Counted from the first letter of the stretch, positions 45,564 through 56,543 are shown. The stretch: 64,000 bases of DNA from Pirellulales bacterium (GCA_019745975.1 JAIESQ010000093.1:1-64000), one strand, 5' to 3'. The notes: generated by a model from the letters alone, not told the origin. Made by a program: numbers and translations.

Positions 45564-48500
45564 GTGGAACAGAACATCATGTCGCGTCGAACTGAGCACC
45601 GTGTCGTGCGTCGCGCGCGGCCGCGCCGCGGGATCATTTTGTTGTTCGTGATGGCGCTGTTGGCGCTGTTCGCGCTGGTGACGGTCACCTTCGTGATCGT
45701 GGCCCACGCGCACAAGGTCTCCGCGCGCCATGCCACCGCGGTCGAGCGCAACTTTGATACGTCCAAGGCGCTCCTCGATCGCGCGGCGCAGCAGATCCTG
45801 GTGGGGTCCGTCGACCCGCACTCGTCGATCGCTCCTCACGGCCTGCTCGAAGACATGTACGGCAACGACGGGCTGCTGGGGACCATCGTGCCGACCACGA
45901 TTCCGAGCCTGCCGACGACTCCCTTCGCCCAGTACGGCCAGGTGCTGCGCTTCACGGTGGATTTCGGTAGCAGCAGCCCCTACCTGGTGGGCGCGCTCTC
46001 GGGGCGCGTGCTGACGATCACCACGGGGCAACTCAAGGATCATAGTTGGCGGATTCTGAACTACGATCCGCGCTACGGGCTCGTGAGCGTGCTGGTCGAG
46101 GATGTCGACGCCACGATCGCCGCGACGCAGTTGAGCCAGGGTGATCGCGTGCTGGTCAACGGCCGGGCGTTCAACGGTACCGGCTTCGGTTTGGATATTG
46201 GTCCAACCATGGTCGGCGTCTTGACGCGTGCTGCGACCGCAGCGCCGCCGCAAGCAATCGATGCGACTTTTCCCTTCCTGGGATCGCTCGATCCAGTGAG
46301 CACCGGCGAATATGCGTTGTTGCCGAATGCGAAGTTCTTCACCCCTGATATGACGCCGCTGCCAAACCCCAGCAACCCCTCAACCACGATTCCCAAGTAT
46401 TTCGACGTGGCTGGCCCCGGCGGCGCCGACGAAGATGTTGACGTGCCCGACATGCAGAACATGCTGCTGGCGTTCGAGCGCGCTCCATTGCCCCCTTATG
46501 CTGATGCGCCAGTGGCAATCCCCTCGCTGCACCGCCCCGAGCTGGTGCACTACTGGATGCAAAAGATCGCGGCGCTCGGCGGCAGCGTCACCTATCCGCC
46601 TTCGAGCCCGTCGCCGACCGGCCCGACGTTCGTGCAGCTTTGGAATTCTGGATTGCCGGCCCAGCGCATTCTGCGCCGCGCCATGCTACGCCCGGTCGGC
46701 GGATTTCCCGGCGCCGACCATCCCGATTTCACCGGCAGCAACCCCAGCCCCTTGGGGTTTGATCCGGTGCTCGGCGGCCGCGGTCTCGACACCAACAGCG
46801 ACGGCACGCCCGACTTGCTCTTCTCCTGGGATGTCGACAACGACGGCGACGGCGTGCCCGACAGCATTTGGGTCGATATCGGCCTGCCGCCGCGGGCTGG
46901 CCCCGACGGGCGGATGGTCAAACCGCTCGTGGCGGTGCTGTGCCTCGACCAGGACGGCAAGCTGAATCTCAACGCCCACGGCACGCTCGTGCAATCGCAG
47001 GAACTGCTCCGCGACTACCAGGTGCTTTCTTCTTCGGGAAGCTTCACGCCCGCGCAATTGCCCCAGGCCATGCTGAATTGGCCGCTGCCGCTGCCGGCCG
47101 CGAGCGCCGGCGGCCCGATCGCATCGCTGTTTGGCTATCCGTTCCCACCCGCCGGCACCAACGGCTCGCAAACGGTGATCCTGCCCGAGGGCTTTGGCTA
47201 CGGACCGGCCGAGATCAATTTGCGACCGTTGTTCGTCACGAATCCGGCCGAGTATCTGCGGCTGTTGCAAGGTTGGCCGACAAACATGAACGACTGGCCG
47301 AGCGCCGGCTCGCTCAATCCGCCCGTGCGCGTCGATGGCCGCTATGGCGAATCGCAGCGCTTTGCAGCGGGCACATCGCCGCCGCTGTTTCCAATTCCCG
47401 GCGGTCTGCCTGGCGCGGCGCCCGACATTCGACTGAGCTGGCAAGGGCGCTGGCGGCAGTTCGACTTGCCGAACAGCTATTGGGATATCCGGCCCCTGAA
47501 AACTCCGCCGATCGTGCCGAACCCGCCGACCGAATTCACCACACCGGCCGATCTCAACGGCGACGGCTCCGTGGCGTACGACACGCACGGGCAGCCGATC
47601 TACCGCAGCGCCAGCGAGGGGGACCTGTCGAGCGGCATCTATGAGAAAACCGCCAGTCAGTACGACATCGACTTGTCGCGCCGCGCGCAGCGCGGCCGGG
47701 CGATCAACGCCTCGCAGACCAGCGGGGTCGATAGCCCCTTCACGCCGGCCGAGTGGGAACGGCTGCTGCGCTACGGCGACGTCGACTCGGCGAGCATGCC
47801 GCGGCGGTTGATCGACCTGGCCTCGAGCGCCTTCGAGACCGGCGCGGCGCCAGGCCAATCGCCCAACCTGATTCAGGCCGCCATCAATCGCAAGCTGGTG
47901 ACCACCGAGAGCTGGGACGTGAACGTGCCATCGATGCTGCCGACGATGGAGCTCGGCGGCGACATGGCGGCCACGGGATCCATCCCCTTCAACATGCAGT
48001 TGACCGACCTGGTGTTCAGCCGGCTGAAGCTGAGCGGCTTCGTCACATCGATGTCGGCCAGCGAACTGGTGAAAGCCAACACGGCACTGCAAAAGCTGCT
48101 GCCGTGGGACCTGCTGGCCGGCGTGAAGCTGGACATCAATCGACCGTTTGGCAACGGCCGCGACGACACCGCGCCGAACCAGCCCGGCTTCGGCGTCGTC
48201 GACGAACCGCTGGCGTACGCCGGCGGGCAGGTCACCAGCGAAGTGATCGGTCCCGATCGCTCGGGCCGGCCCGGCGAATGGCTCTGGGAAGATCCGGCCA
48301 ACCCGTTGCCGATCGTCATGGCGGCCGGCGCGCGGATGGATCACAACAACGACGGGCTCCACCAGCCGACGAGCATTTCGGGCCCGCCGGCGGCGATGTT
48401 CAACGCCGACGGGAACGATCTGTTGGCGCGGCAGCTCTATGCGCGGCACCTGTACATCATGATGTGCAGCCTGTTCGATCAGAAGCTGATCGCGCTGATC

Positions 48501-51383
48501 ATCAAGATTCAAAATGACCAGGTGACCGACCCGGCCGAAAAGTGGGTGGCTCTCGACGTCTATCGCCGCTTCGCGCAGTGGGCGGTCAACGTGGTCGACT
48601 CGCGCGACAGCGACGCGATCATGACCCCCTTCGAGTTTGACGCCACGCCGTTCAACGACGACACGGGCGCGGGGGTCACCTGGAACGTCGACGACAACCC
48701 CGGCACGGCCGAAGCCCCGGCGACAGGCCCCCCGTATCGCGGCCTGGTGTGGGGGTGCGAGCGCCCCGAGCTGTTGATCACCGAGTCGATCGCCTGGCAC
48801 GATCGCCGCACGGCGGACACCAAGGCCGACACGCAGAAGATGAACTCGGTCCATCAGCCCGACATGGGTCGCCCGCCCGATAACGACTACGACCAGGTCC
48901 GCCGGCCGCAAGGGGCGGTGTTCTTCGAGTTGTATGTCCCTTGGAATCCGCCCGTGAAGAGCCAGAGCTCGCCGCAGGCGACTGTGTGGGGCACCGGGAG
49001 CATGCCGCCGGCTGAGTTTTACCACTACGACCCGGCGACCGATCGCTACTCGTTCCAGCTCGACCGCACCGCGCCCAACGGCGACCCCGTCTGGCGGATG
49101 GCGGTCGTGAACGCCGATCGCGATGTGGACGAATGCCCTGACAATCCGCGCTCGCCGGTTTCGACCAATCCGACCAAGATCGACCGCGCGATTTACTTCA
49201 CGACCAACAGCGGCCGGGTGTCGGCGATCTCGCCAGCCACTGAAGAGCCCTTCTTGCGGCAAGGCGGCCCTGCCCAGATCCTGATTCCGCCCTGTGGATA
49301 CGCCGTGATCGGCGGCGATGCCTCGACTGTGATGCGCGGGCAGAGCGGCGGCGCCGGCAGCACGTTCGACCTGAACATGGGGGCCAACCCGCAAACGACC
49401 TCCGGCGTGTCGATCGACGGTAACGGTTCGCAGATTCACGGCAACTTGGGCCGGCCGCTGGGACCGATCGGCATCGTCATCGATCAGACGCCGGCCGGTC
49501 AGCGACGCTTGAGCTTGTCGGAGCCGTACAAAGGCTCGGCCGGCGACAACTACACCACGGAGGACGATTCCGCCACGGTCAACGACGGCACCCCTTGGGA
49601 CGCGAGCAATACGATCCTGCAAGCGCAGCCGACGACGATGAACGGCACCGCGCTCAAGAAGTTCACGGTTTTCTTGCAGCGGTTGGCTAATCCGCTCTTG
49701 CCGTGGAACCCGGAATCGGGGCGGACCGGCTACAACTCGAATCTGCCGATCAACCCCTACCTGACGGTCGACATGACGTACGTCGACCTGACGGTCTACA
49801 ACAGCGAGCCGCCGCAGACGACCGGGGACGAGCCTGGCATTCCGCCCACGCCGACTCCCCCCTTCAAGTTTGAGACCCGCGAACGCGGCTTCGTTGAGCA
49901 GCAGCGGCCGAACATCTGGTCGAGCAACTTCTCGCCGACGTCGGGCCAGGGACCCGGCGCGGGGGACCCGATCAGGCTGACCTCGGGCAAGCAAACGCTC
50001 GGCTACCTGAACCGCGTGTTCGGCACGCCACTGGCCAACGGCAACCCGTACGACGCGGCACTGGGCGCCGGGCAGACGGTCTATCGCGGCGATCCGCAGC
50101 TCAGCACGCTGCAAGCCCCCTTCCCGGCGTTTCCCTGGCTCAACCGGCCGTTCATCAATCCTTATGAGTTGATGATGATCCCGGTGGCGCACCCGTTCGA
50201 GCTGTTGTTTGGCTACGTGGTGCGCGATCCGTCGATCAGTGCGGCGAACCTGGCCGACCCGACCAAGAATCCTTACATCATTCCGTATCAAAATCTGCCG
50301 AACGGCGATCCGTTCCGGGTCATGCCGTACGGGATGCTTGGCCCGATGTACATGTCGATGCCGATTCCCCCTGCCGTGGTGCCGTCAGGGATCTCTCCAC
50401 CGGCGTACTCGCTGCCGAACTTTTTCCGCCTGATGGACTTCGTGCAGGTGCCCAGCCGGTTCACCGGGACGGAGACGATCCTCAACCCCGCGCCGACGAA
50501 CACGGCCTTCGGGGTGTGGCCGCCGGCGCTTCCCGAAACGTTGCCGCGCGGCCTCTACCCGCCGTTCAACCGCGTGCCGCGGTTCCGCGAGCCGGGCAAG
50601 GTGAACATCAACACCATCGCGCACGGCAACGTCTGGCTGGGGTTGACGAACGGCACGACCGACACGCCGGTTGTGGGCGGACCCGCCCCGGCACTACAGC
50701 AAACGACCATCCAGTGGATGAAGCTGATGCTCAGCCGCCGCGGCAGCAACCCCGCCAGCCTGGCGAACTTCATCACGGCTCCCGACCCGGTGCCGAACTT
50801 GCTCGTCGATCCGCCACGCGATCGCACCGGCGGCTTGCTGCCGACGTACTTCGCGACACCGTTCCGCTCGTACGCCGGCTCGTACATGGTGCCGACGGCC
50901 AACATGCGGATGTTCAATCTGGGGGTCATGTCGGCCATACCGCTGCAGCTACCGCGAAATGAGGTTGACGCGACCTTGCTGCGCGTCGATCCGATGACCG
51001 GCATGACGCCGCTCTTCTCCAATGCCGTGCAGTTGAACTCGTCGGGCACACCCACGCCGGTTACCGGTCCGCCGTATGCCGACCCCGTCGGCAACCCGGC
51101 CACGTTCTATAAGTCGCTGCACAAGATTGGCGGGTTGGTCACCAACCGCTCGAACGTGTATGCCGTGTGGCTGACGCTGGGCTTCTTCGAGTGCGAGAAG
51201 GTGCCGGAGGACGAAGGGCACCCCGATGGCTACCGGCTGGGGCGCGAGGCGGCGGTCGACACGGGCGAAGTGCGCCGGCATCGGGCGTTCTTCATCGTCG
51301 ATCGTTCGATTCCGGTCGGCTTCCAGCGCGGCGAAGCCCACAACTCGGAGAAAGCGATTCTGCTGAAGCGGTTTATCGAGTAG
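45564..51383 (+). CDS. Giant GspK-like minor pseudopilin
   Basis: 1,939 residues (GspK is usually about 320). GTG at 45564 or ATG at 45579. The N-terminus 'RARPRRG/IILLFVMALLALFAL' is a prepilin site without Glu+5, as in GspK. Two GspK-type motifs are present but about 1,200 residues apart: 'CLDQDGKLNLNAHG' near 465 and 'REPGKVNINTIAHG' near 1,678. Between and around them lie Pro/Asn/Asp-rich beta-type sequences, with 'DTNSDGTPD' and 'DVDNDGDGVPD' near 410-430 resembling calcium-binding loops. GspK caps the pseudopilus tip with GspI and GspJ. The 1,201-residue minus-strand ORF over it is a shadow. Last gene of the locus. Confidence 0.8.
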   Translation: MEQNIMSRRTEHRVVRRARPRRGIILLFVMALLALFALVTVTFVIVAHAHKVSARHATAVERNFDTSKALLDRAAQQILVGSVDPHSSIAPHGLLEDMYGNDGLLGTIVPTTIPSLPTTPFAQYGQVLRFTVDFGSSSPYLVGALSGRVLTITTGQLKDHSWRILNYDPRYGLVSVLVEDVDATIAATQLSQGDRVLVNGRAFNGTGFGLDIGPTMVGVLTRAATAAPPQAIDATFPFLGSLDPVSTGEYALLPNAKFFTPDMTPLPNPSNPSTTIPKYFDVAGPGGADEDVDVPDMQNMLLAFERAPLPPYADAPVAIPSLHRPELVHYWMQKIAALGGSVTYPPSSPSPTGPTFVQLWNSGLPAQRILRRAMLRPVGGFPGADHPDFTGSNPSPLGFDPVLGGRGLDTNSDGTPDLLFSWDVDNDGDGVPDSIWVDIGLPPRAGPDGRMVKPLVAVLCLDQDGKLNLNAHGTLVQSQELLRDYQVLSSSGSFTPAQLPQAMLNWPLPLPAASAGGPIASLFGYPFPPAGTNGSQTVILPEGFGYGPAEINLRPLFVTNPAEYLRLLQGWPTNMNDWPSAGSLNPPVRVDGRYGESQRFAAGTSPPLFPIPGGLPGAAPDIRLSWQGRWRQFDLPNSYWDIRPLKTPPIVPNPPTEFTTPADLNGDGSVAYDTHGQPIYRSASEGDLSSGIYEKTASQYDIDLSRRAQRGRAINASQTSGVDSPFTPAEWERLLRYGDVDSASMPRRLIDLASSAFETGAAPGQSPNLIQAAINRKLVTTESWDVNVPSMLPTMELGGDMAATGSIPFNMQLTDLVFSRLKLSGFVTSMSASELVKANTALQKLLPWDLLAGVKLDINRPFGNGRDDTAPNQPGFGVVDEPLAYAGGQVTSEVIGPDRSGRPGEWLWEDPANPLPIVMAAGARMDHNNDGLHQPTSISGPPAAMFNADGNDLLARQLYARHLYIMMCSLFDQKLIALIIKIQNDQVTDPAEKWVALDVYRRFAQWAVNVVDSRDSDAIMTPFEFDATPFNDDTGAGVTWNVDDNPGTAEAPATGPPYRGLVWGCERPELLITESIAWHDRRTADTKADTQKMNSVHQPDMGRPPDNDYDQVRRPQGAVFFELYVPWNPPVKSQSSPQATVWGTGSMPPAEFYHYDPATDRYSFQLDRTAPNGDPVWRMAVVNADRDVDECPDNPRSPVSTNPTKIDRAIYFTTNSGRVSAISPATEEPFLRQGGPAQILIPPCGYAVIGGDASTVMRGQSGGAGSTFDLNMGANPQTTSGVSIDGNGSQIHGNLGRPLGPIGIVIDQTPAGQRRLSLSEPYKGSAGDNYTTEDDSATVNDGTPWDASNTILQAQPTTMNGTALKKFTVFLQRLANPLLPWNPESGRTGYNSNLPINPYLTVDMTYVDLTVYNSEPPQTTGDEPGIPPTPTPPFKFETRERGFVEQQRPNIWSSNFSPTSGQGPGAGDPIRLTSGKQTLGYLNRVFGTPLANGNPYDAALGAGQTVYRGDPQLSTLQAPFPAFPWLNRPFINPYELMMIPVAHPFELLFGYVVRDPSISAANLADPTKNPYIIPYQNLPNGDPFRVMPYGMLGPMYMSMPIPPAVVPSGISPPAYSLPNFFRLMDFVQVPSRFTGTETILNPAPTNTAFGVWPPALPETLPRGLYPPFNRVPRFREPGKVNINTIAHGNVWLGLTNGTTDTPVVGGPAPALQQTTIQWMKLMLSRRGSNPASLANFITAPDPVPNLLVDPPRDRTGGLLPTYFATPFRSYAGSYMVPTANMRMFNLGVMSAIPLQLPRNEVDATLLRVDPMTGMTPLFSNAVQLNSSGTPTPVTGPPYADPVGNPATFYKSLHKIGGLVTNRSNVYAVWLTLGFFECEKVPEDEGHPDGYRLGREAAVDTGEVRRHRAFFIVDRSIPVGFQRGEAHNSEKAILLKRFIE

Positions 51384-51393
51384 TCATGACCAA

Positions 51394-51467
51394 GGGGACG
51401 GGAGTCGTTTCCGGCCGGAAGCGGTGGTGTTCGGAATTGTCGTTGACCGGAAACGACTCCCGTCCCC
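51394..51467. repeat. 74-base inverted repeat, copy 3
   Basis: Same 21-bp arms as at 42184 and 43599, same total length as copy 1, with a different 32-base interior. It begins ten bases after the gspK-like stop and may act as a 3' hairpin of the pilus transcript. Confidence 0.9.
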
Positions 51468-51867
51468 CTCAGCGCGACCCCAGCCAGCCACGACGAACCC
51501 TTGCTGCGGTGCGGGCTTGTGTAAGGGCGCCATGCGTGGTGGCGCCAACTCACAACACCGCGCCACAATAGCCCGAAGCGTAGCGAGGGAATCGCCCCTG
51601 GTTCGAAGCTGCCGAAGGTGTCAGGAACAGCTCGGCACGTTCGTCGGTTGCCAAAGCCGCTCGCTCGTCGGTTCCAGACACCGCCGCGCCGCACAGACTG
51701 CGCCACCGGCACGAACCCCGGAACGTTCGCAGACTCGCGAAATTTCCTATTCTCTTGCGGCGCGGCGCGCCGATGTTCTCTCTGTCGTCATACCGGCAGG
51801 GTCGCCGGTTGCGCTGGCTTGTCGCCCCTGTGACCGAGCCGGATCCACGGAAGGGTGGGCTAACGCC
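51468..51867 (+). other. 400-base stretch upstream of fliW
   Basis: The ORF that runs from 51424 into fliW is low-complexity and not family-like before the ATG at 51868. It contains a 'CCCGAAGCGTAGCGAGGGA' motif similar to one at 34610. I see no clear promoter. Confidence 0.45.
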
Positions 51868-52308
51868 ATGTTGCTGGCAACATCACGATTCGGGCAAGTC
51901 GAAGTCGAAGTCGACGACTTGATTTGGTTTCCCGATGGACTGTTGGGTTTGGCCGAGTGCCGTCAATGGGTGCTCTTGGCCGACGCCCAGAACGACGCGC
52001 TCGGGTGGCTGCAAAGCACGACCCGCCCGGAGATGGCGCTGGCCGTCGTCAGTCCGCGGCGCTTCGTGCCCGACTATCAATTGCGCTTAGCGCGCTCGGA
52101 GCTCGCGCCGCTGGGGCTCGACGATGTGCGCGCCGCGCAGGTGCTGGTGATTGTCGGCAAGAACGAGCAAGGGATCACGCTCAACCTGAAGGCGCCGTTG
52201 GTGATCAACCTCAGCGAGCGGCAAGGGCGGCAAGTGATTCACAGCGGCGACCAGCCGTTGCAGTATCCCCTGTATGGCGACACGGTGAAATTGCGGAAAA
52301 CAGCCTGA
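51868..52308 (+). CDS. fliW: Flagellar assembly factor FliW
   Basis: 146 residues from the ATG at 51868, preceded by GGAAGGGTGGG. FliW binds flagellin and antagonises CsrA. Motifs: 'TSRFGQVEVEVDDLIWFPDGLLGL', 'LLADAQNDALGWLQS' (read in parts) and 'ITLNLKAPLVINLSERQGRQVI', all typical. csrA follows after 91 bases, the common partner-switch pair. No flagellin or other flagellar gene lies in the window. Confidence 0.95.
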   Translation: MLLATSRFGQVEVEVDDLIWFPDGLLGLAECRQWVLLADAQNDALGWLQSTTRPEMALAVVSPRRFVPDYQLRLARSELAPLGLDDVRAAQVLVIVGKNEQGITLNLKAPLVINLSERQGRQVIHSGDQPLQYPLYGDTVKLRKTA

Positions 52309-52399
52309 GGGCGCTTGCGGGGGATGCCTTGCGAGTGCCGCCGCGCGCCAAAGCGCGCCGTTTGTGCCCATGTGCTTCACGCCAAACTAGGAGCCGGCG

Positions 52400-52660
52400 A
52401 TGCTGGTCCTTTCGCGACAACGTGACGAAAGCATCATGATCGGTGACAACATCGTCATCACCGTCGTGGATATTCGGGGTGACAAGGTACGGTTGGGCAT
52501 CAACGCTCCGACCGAGGTCCCCGTGCATCGCCAGGAAGTGTACGAGGCCATTCAACGCGAGAACCTTCGCGCCAGCCGGCTCGATCCCGACGACGTCCGC
52601 GGGGTGGGTAAGCCGCTGCCGCGCTCGGGCAACCGGCCGTCGAACGGGCCGAAAAGTTAG
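52400..52660 (+). CDS. csrA: Carbon storage regulator CsrA
   Basis: 86 residues; AGGAG precedes the ATG by seven bases. 'MLVLSRQRDESIMIGDNI' and 'VRLGINAPTEVPVHRQEVY' define the RNA-binding dimer, with Leu4 and Arg44-type contacts in place. A 25-residue Pro/Arg-rich C-terminal tail is longer than in E. coli (61 residues), as in FliW-regulated CsrA where the extension binds FliW. It binds GGA motifs in leaders of target mRNAs. Confidence 0.96.
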   Translation: MLVLSRQRDESIMIGDNIVITVVDIRGDKVRLGINAPTEVPVHRQEVYEAIQRENLRASRLDPDDVRGVGKPLPRSGNRPSNGPKS

Positions 52661-53004
52661 GCGAATTTCCCTCGGCGCCGGGTTCGCGAGCCCAATTTGG
52701 CGACGCCGCGGGCTCTTGTAACTCTCTTGGTTGTGGCGCAAACCAACGGCCGGCTCGTCGCGCCGACCCATTTCACCGATCAGCACCGTCGGACGCGGCG
52801 GCATCGAGCTTACCACTTGTGGTTGCTCGGCCGGCGGCGGTTGCGGTTGCTCTATTGAGCTGCCGGCGACGAGGGGGACGCCAGGACAATCGCGGCTTTT
52901 CCCCGCGATCGCTACTTGCTAGCGCTGGGGCGATTCGCCACACTACGGTTCAAGTTTTGCCGCGACCGCGGCACCGTACGTTGTGGTTGGTGAGGGTCCA
53001 GGTT
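52661..53004 (+). other. 344-base intergenic stretch before the cold-shock gene
   Basis: No gene or clear signal seen. A small ATCGCGG/CCGCGAT hairpin lies near 52893. The long leader would fit cold-shock genes, which often carry long 5' UTRs, but nothing specific is visible. Confidence 0.4.
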
Positions 53005-53217
53005 ATGCCAGCGGGCAAGATTAAGAAGATCGTGACGGAAAAGGGCTTTGGTTTTATTCGACCCGATGATGGCGGCGCGGATGTGTTCTTCCATCATTCG
53101 TCGCTCGTCGGCCTGCAGATCGAAGAGATCGGCATGGGCGACTCGGTCACGTTCGACGTCGAGGCGGGACGCGACGGCAAGGGGCCGCGTGCCGTGAACG
53201 TCAACAAGCAAGATTAA
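53005..53217 (+). CDS. Cold-shock-domain protein
   Basis: 70 residues from the ATG at 53005. 'GKIKKIVTEKGFGFIRPD' contains RNP1 (KGFGFI) and 'ADVFFHHSSL' RNP2, the single-strand nucleic-acid-binding surface of the OB fold. The N-terminal Met-Pro-Ala-Gly differs from the CspA start. Acts as RNA chaperone or translation/transcription modulator by family. The 132-residue ORF in the track starts too early. Confidence 0.93.
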   Translation: MPAGKIKKIVTEKGFGFIRPDDGGADVFFHHSSLVGLQIEEIGMGDSVTFDVEAGRDGKGPRAVNVNKQD

Positions 53218-53460
53218 GTCGGCGGCGAGTCGCGTCGCAGTTTTGCTCGCAGGGTATCGCCCCCAGCGCGCGTGAGCACCGCCACGGCTAGCGTGGCCGG
53301 TTCGTCGATACTTCGCGCGAACTGACGCTGGCAAGCCGGTCGCCAGCGGCGTTCGTGCACTAGCCCTGTGAACAGCCGGTACTGGTTTGCGGTTGGGTCG
53401 ATCGTTGCGCCCCGCGCAGTGTTTTCGACCAACTTCAGGCGAGTTCGAGGAGTACGAACC

Positions 53461-54324
<864 letters not shown>

Positions 54325-54346
54325 TGGCCCCCGGCGCCGCGTAACG

Positions 54347-54700
54347 ATGCCACGAGACTCGACGACGCGAACTGGGTCGAACGCCGCGGGATCAAATGGC
54401 GATCCGCTGTTGCGTTCGGCGCGGCGCGAGGCCATCGTCGTCTTCGCCCTCTGGCTGGCCGCGATCGTCTATACGGTTGGTTACTCCTACACGTTCGGAT
54501 ACGACCGCCCGGTCGAGAGCATCTCGTATATCTATGGCGTGCCCGACTGGGTGATGTGGGGGATCGTGCTGCCGTGGGGTGTTTCGACCGTCGCGGCGAT
54601 CTGGTTCGCTTGGTTCTTTATGACCGACGAGCCCCTGGGAGACGAATGCGAGCGACCCGACGACTTTGACGTGCCCCGCGACGCCCGGGGTGAACCATGA
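54347..54700 (+). CDS. YhdT/DUF997-like small membrane protein
   Basis: 117 residues, two membrane helices ('AIVVFALWLAAIVYTVGY' and 'VMWGIVLPWGVSTVAAIWFAWFFM'). The length, topology and position directly before a sodium:solute symporter gene (ATGA overlap) match YhdT, the small partner of PanF-type transporters. N- and C-termini are charged. Confidence 0.8.
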   Translation: MPRDSTTRTGSNAAGSNGDPLLRSARREAIVVFALWLAAIVYTVGYSYTFGYDRPVESISYIYGVPDWVMWGIVLPWGVSTVAAIWFAWFFMTDEPLGDECERPDDFDVPRDARGEP

Positions 54701-56499
54701 GCGGCGGCGCGGGCCTTGGAGCGCTGGCGGCATTGGCGGCCGTGATCGTCATGTCGGTCTGGCTAGGCGCCGTGGCCCAGCGCGCCGTGCAGCGCGGCAC
54801 GTTCGTCAAGGGCTACTTTCTGGGCAACCGCGCGCTCGGCTCCTGGGCCATGGCCCTGACCGCCACGGTGCAAAGCGGTGGCACCTTCATGGGCTACCCG
54901 TCGCTGGTCTACACGCACGGGTGGGTCGTGGCGCTGTGGATATCGAGTTACATGATCGTGCCGCTGGCTAGCTTTGGCGTGCTCGGCAAGCGGCTCGCGC
55001 AGCTTTCGCGTCGCACGGGCGCGATCACGGTTCCCGATTTGTTTCGCGCCCGCTTCGACAGCCCGGCCGCGGGTTTGACGGCATCGCTTTTGATCATGTT
55101 TTTTCTGGCTTTCATGATGGTCGCGCAATTCAAGGCCGGGGCATCGATCATGAAGATCGCCTGGCCAGGGAGCGGCGCTTTGGCTCTGGGCGACGACTTG
55201 CCGCTCTACCAACTCGATCCGCAGGCGCTAAACAATCTGAGCTCCGCCAGCGTGCTGGATGCCGAGACGCGGCGAGCGCTCGAACCGCTCGTCGGACGCG
55301 GCTTCGCCAGTCGCGCGGAGTTCGACGCGGCCCTCAAACTAGTGCTGGCAAGCGCCCAGCGCGGCGAAGACAGCGAGCTGCGCAGCGCCATCATCCGCGG
55401 CGCCGAACAAACCGATTGGCTCTTCTACCTGGGGCTGGCGATCTTCACGGTCACCGTCGTCGGGTATTCGCTCGTGGGTGGATTTCTGGCGGCGGTCTGG
55501 ACCGATTTGTTTCAGAGCGTATTGATGTTCGCAGGAGTCGTCGTGCTGTTTGTGCTCGTTGTGCCGGTCGTGGGCGGGCTTGAGGTGGCATCGCGCAAAG
55601 CGGTGGTTGCCACGGGGCCCGCGTTCTTGTCCGGGCCTGGCTACGCTCCGGATGGGCGACAGTTTCTACCGCTGGGGATGGCTGTCTCGTACTTTTTCTT
55701 TTGGGTCTTTGCGGGAATCGGTTCGCCGGCCGGCATGGTCCGCGTAATGGCGACCAATAGCACGGCGACACTGCGGCGCTCGATCGTGCTGTTGGCCGGT
55801 TACAACTGGTTCATTTACCTGCCGCTGATTGGCATTTGCGTGGCCGCCCGCGCCGTGATGCCGGCGCTCGAGCAGTCCGACGAAGTGATTCCGCGCATGT
55901 CGCTCTGGGCGACGCGCGAGCTGACCGGCGGCTCTTTCATCACGGGGCTGATCCTGGCGGCGCCGTTCGGCGCGGTGATGGCTACGGTCAGCTCGTACCT
56001 GGTGGTGATCGCCTCGGGGCTCGTGCGCGACGTCTATCAGAAGTTCGTCAACCCGAGCGCCAGCGATATGGTCATTCGTCGGCTTTCGTATCTGACGATG
56101 ATCGTCATGGGGACGATCGCCGTGGTGGCGAACCTGCGGCCAATCCAGTACCTGCAGGCTTTGGTCCTCTTCAGTGGCGGTGGGCAGGCAGCGACTTTTG
56201 TCGTGCCCATCTTGATGCTGGCCTATTGGCGCCGCGCGACAACAGCCGGCGTGCTGGCCGCGATGCTCGGCGGAGCCGGAACGGTGCTCGGTCTGTTTGT
56301 CGCCGGTTGGCTCGGCTACGGCCCATCGCTCGTGGGCCAGGCGACGCGATTTCGCCCCTACTACCTGCTCAACTGCGACCCAATCATTTGGGGGCTGGCC
56401 GTGTCGCTTGTGGCCGGAATCGGGGTCAGTCTGTTGACGAAACCGCCCCGCGCCGAGCTGATTCGCCCGTTGTTTGCAGGGTCTGGCTCCGAGCCATGA
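54697..56499 (+). CDS. Sodium:solute symporter family transporter (PanF-like)
   Basis: 600 residues, 13 predicted helices of the LeuT fold. 'GYFLGNRALGSWAMALTATVQSGGTFMG' (in parts) is TM1-TM2 of the SSS family with the sodium-site region, and 'GSPAGMVRVMA' is the conserved TM6-7 signature. Residues about 150-245 form a long polar insertion ('NLSSASVLDAETRRALEP') between TM4 and TM5, not seen in compact members. Coupled to the YhdT-like gene upstream, which favours a PanF-like role, though pantothenate as substrate is inference. Confidence 0.86.
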   Translation: MSGGAGLGALAALAAVIVMSVWLGAVAQRAVQRGTFVKGYFLGNRALGSWAMALTATVQSGGTFMGYPSLVYTHGWVVALWISSYMIVPLASFGVLGKRLAQLSRRTGAITVPDLFRARFDSPAAGLTASLLIMFFLAFMMVAQFKAGASIMKIAWPGSGALALGDDLPLYQLDPQALNNLSSASVLDAETRRALEPLVGRGFASRAEFDAALKLVLASAQRGEDSELRSAIIRGAEQTDWLFYLGLAIFTVTVVGYSLVGGFLAAVWTDLFQSVLMFAGVVVLFVLVVPVVGGLEVASRKAVVATGPAFLSGPGYAPDGRQFLPLGMAVSYFFFWVFAGIGSPAGMVRVMATNSTATLRRSIVLLAGYNWFIYLPLIGICVAARAVMPALEQSDEVIPRMSLWATRELTGGSFITGLILAAPFGAVMATVSSYLVVIASGLVRDVYQKFVNPSASDMVIRRLSYLTMIVMGTIAVVANLRPIQYLQALVLFSGGGQAATFVVPILMLAYWRRATTAGVLAAMLGGAGTVLGLFVAGWLGYGPSLVGQATRFRPYYLLNCDPIIWGLAVSLVAGIGVSLLTKPPRAELIRPLFAGSGSEP

Positions 56500-56543
56500 T
56501 CCGCTGGCGCGGCGAGCGCAGTCTGAATCTGCGCAAGAAAAAA

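Noticed and set aside
46686-50291. 1,201-residue minus-strand ORF
   Set aside because: It lies wholly opposite the GspK-like gene, is Arg/Val/His-rich without domains, and is a frame shadow of high-GC coding DNA.
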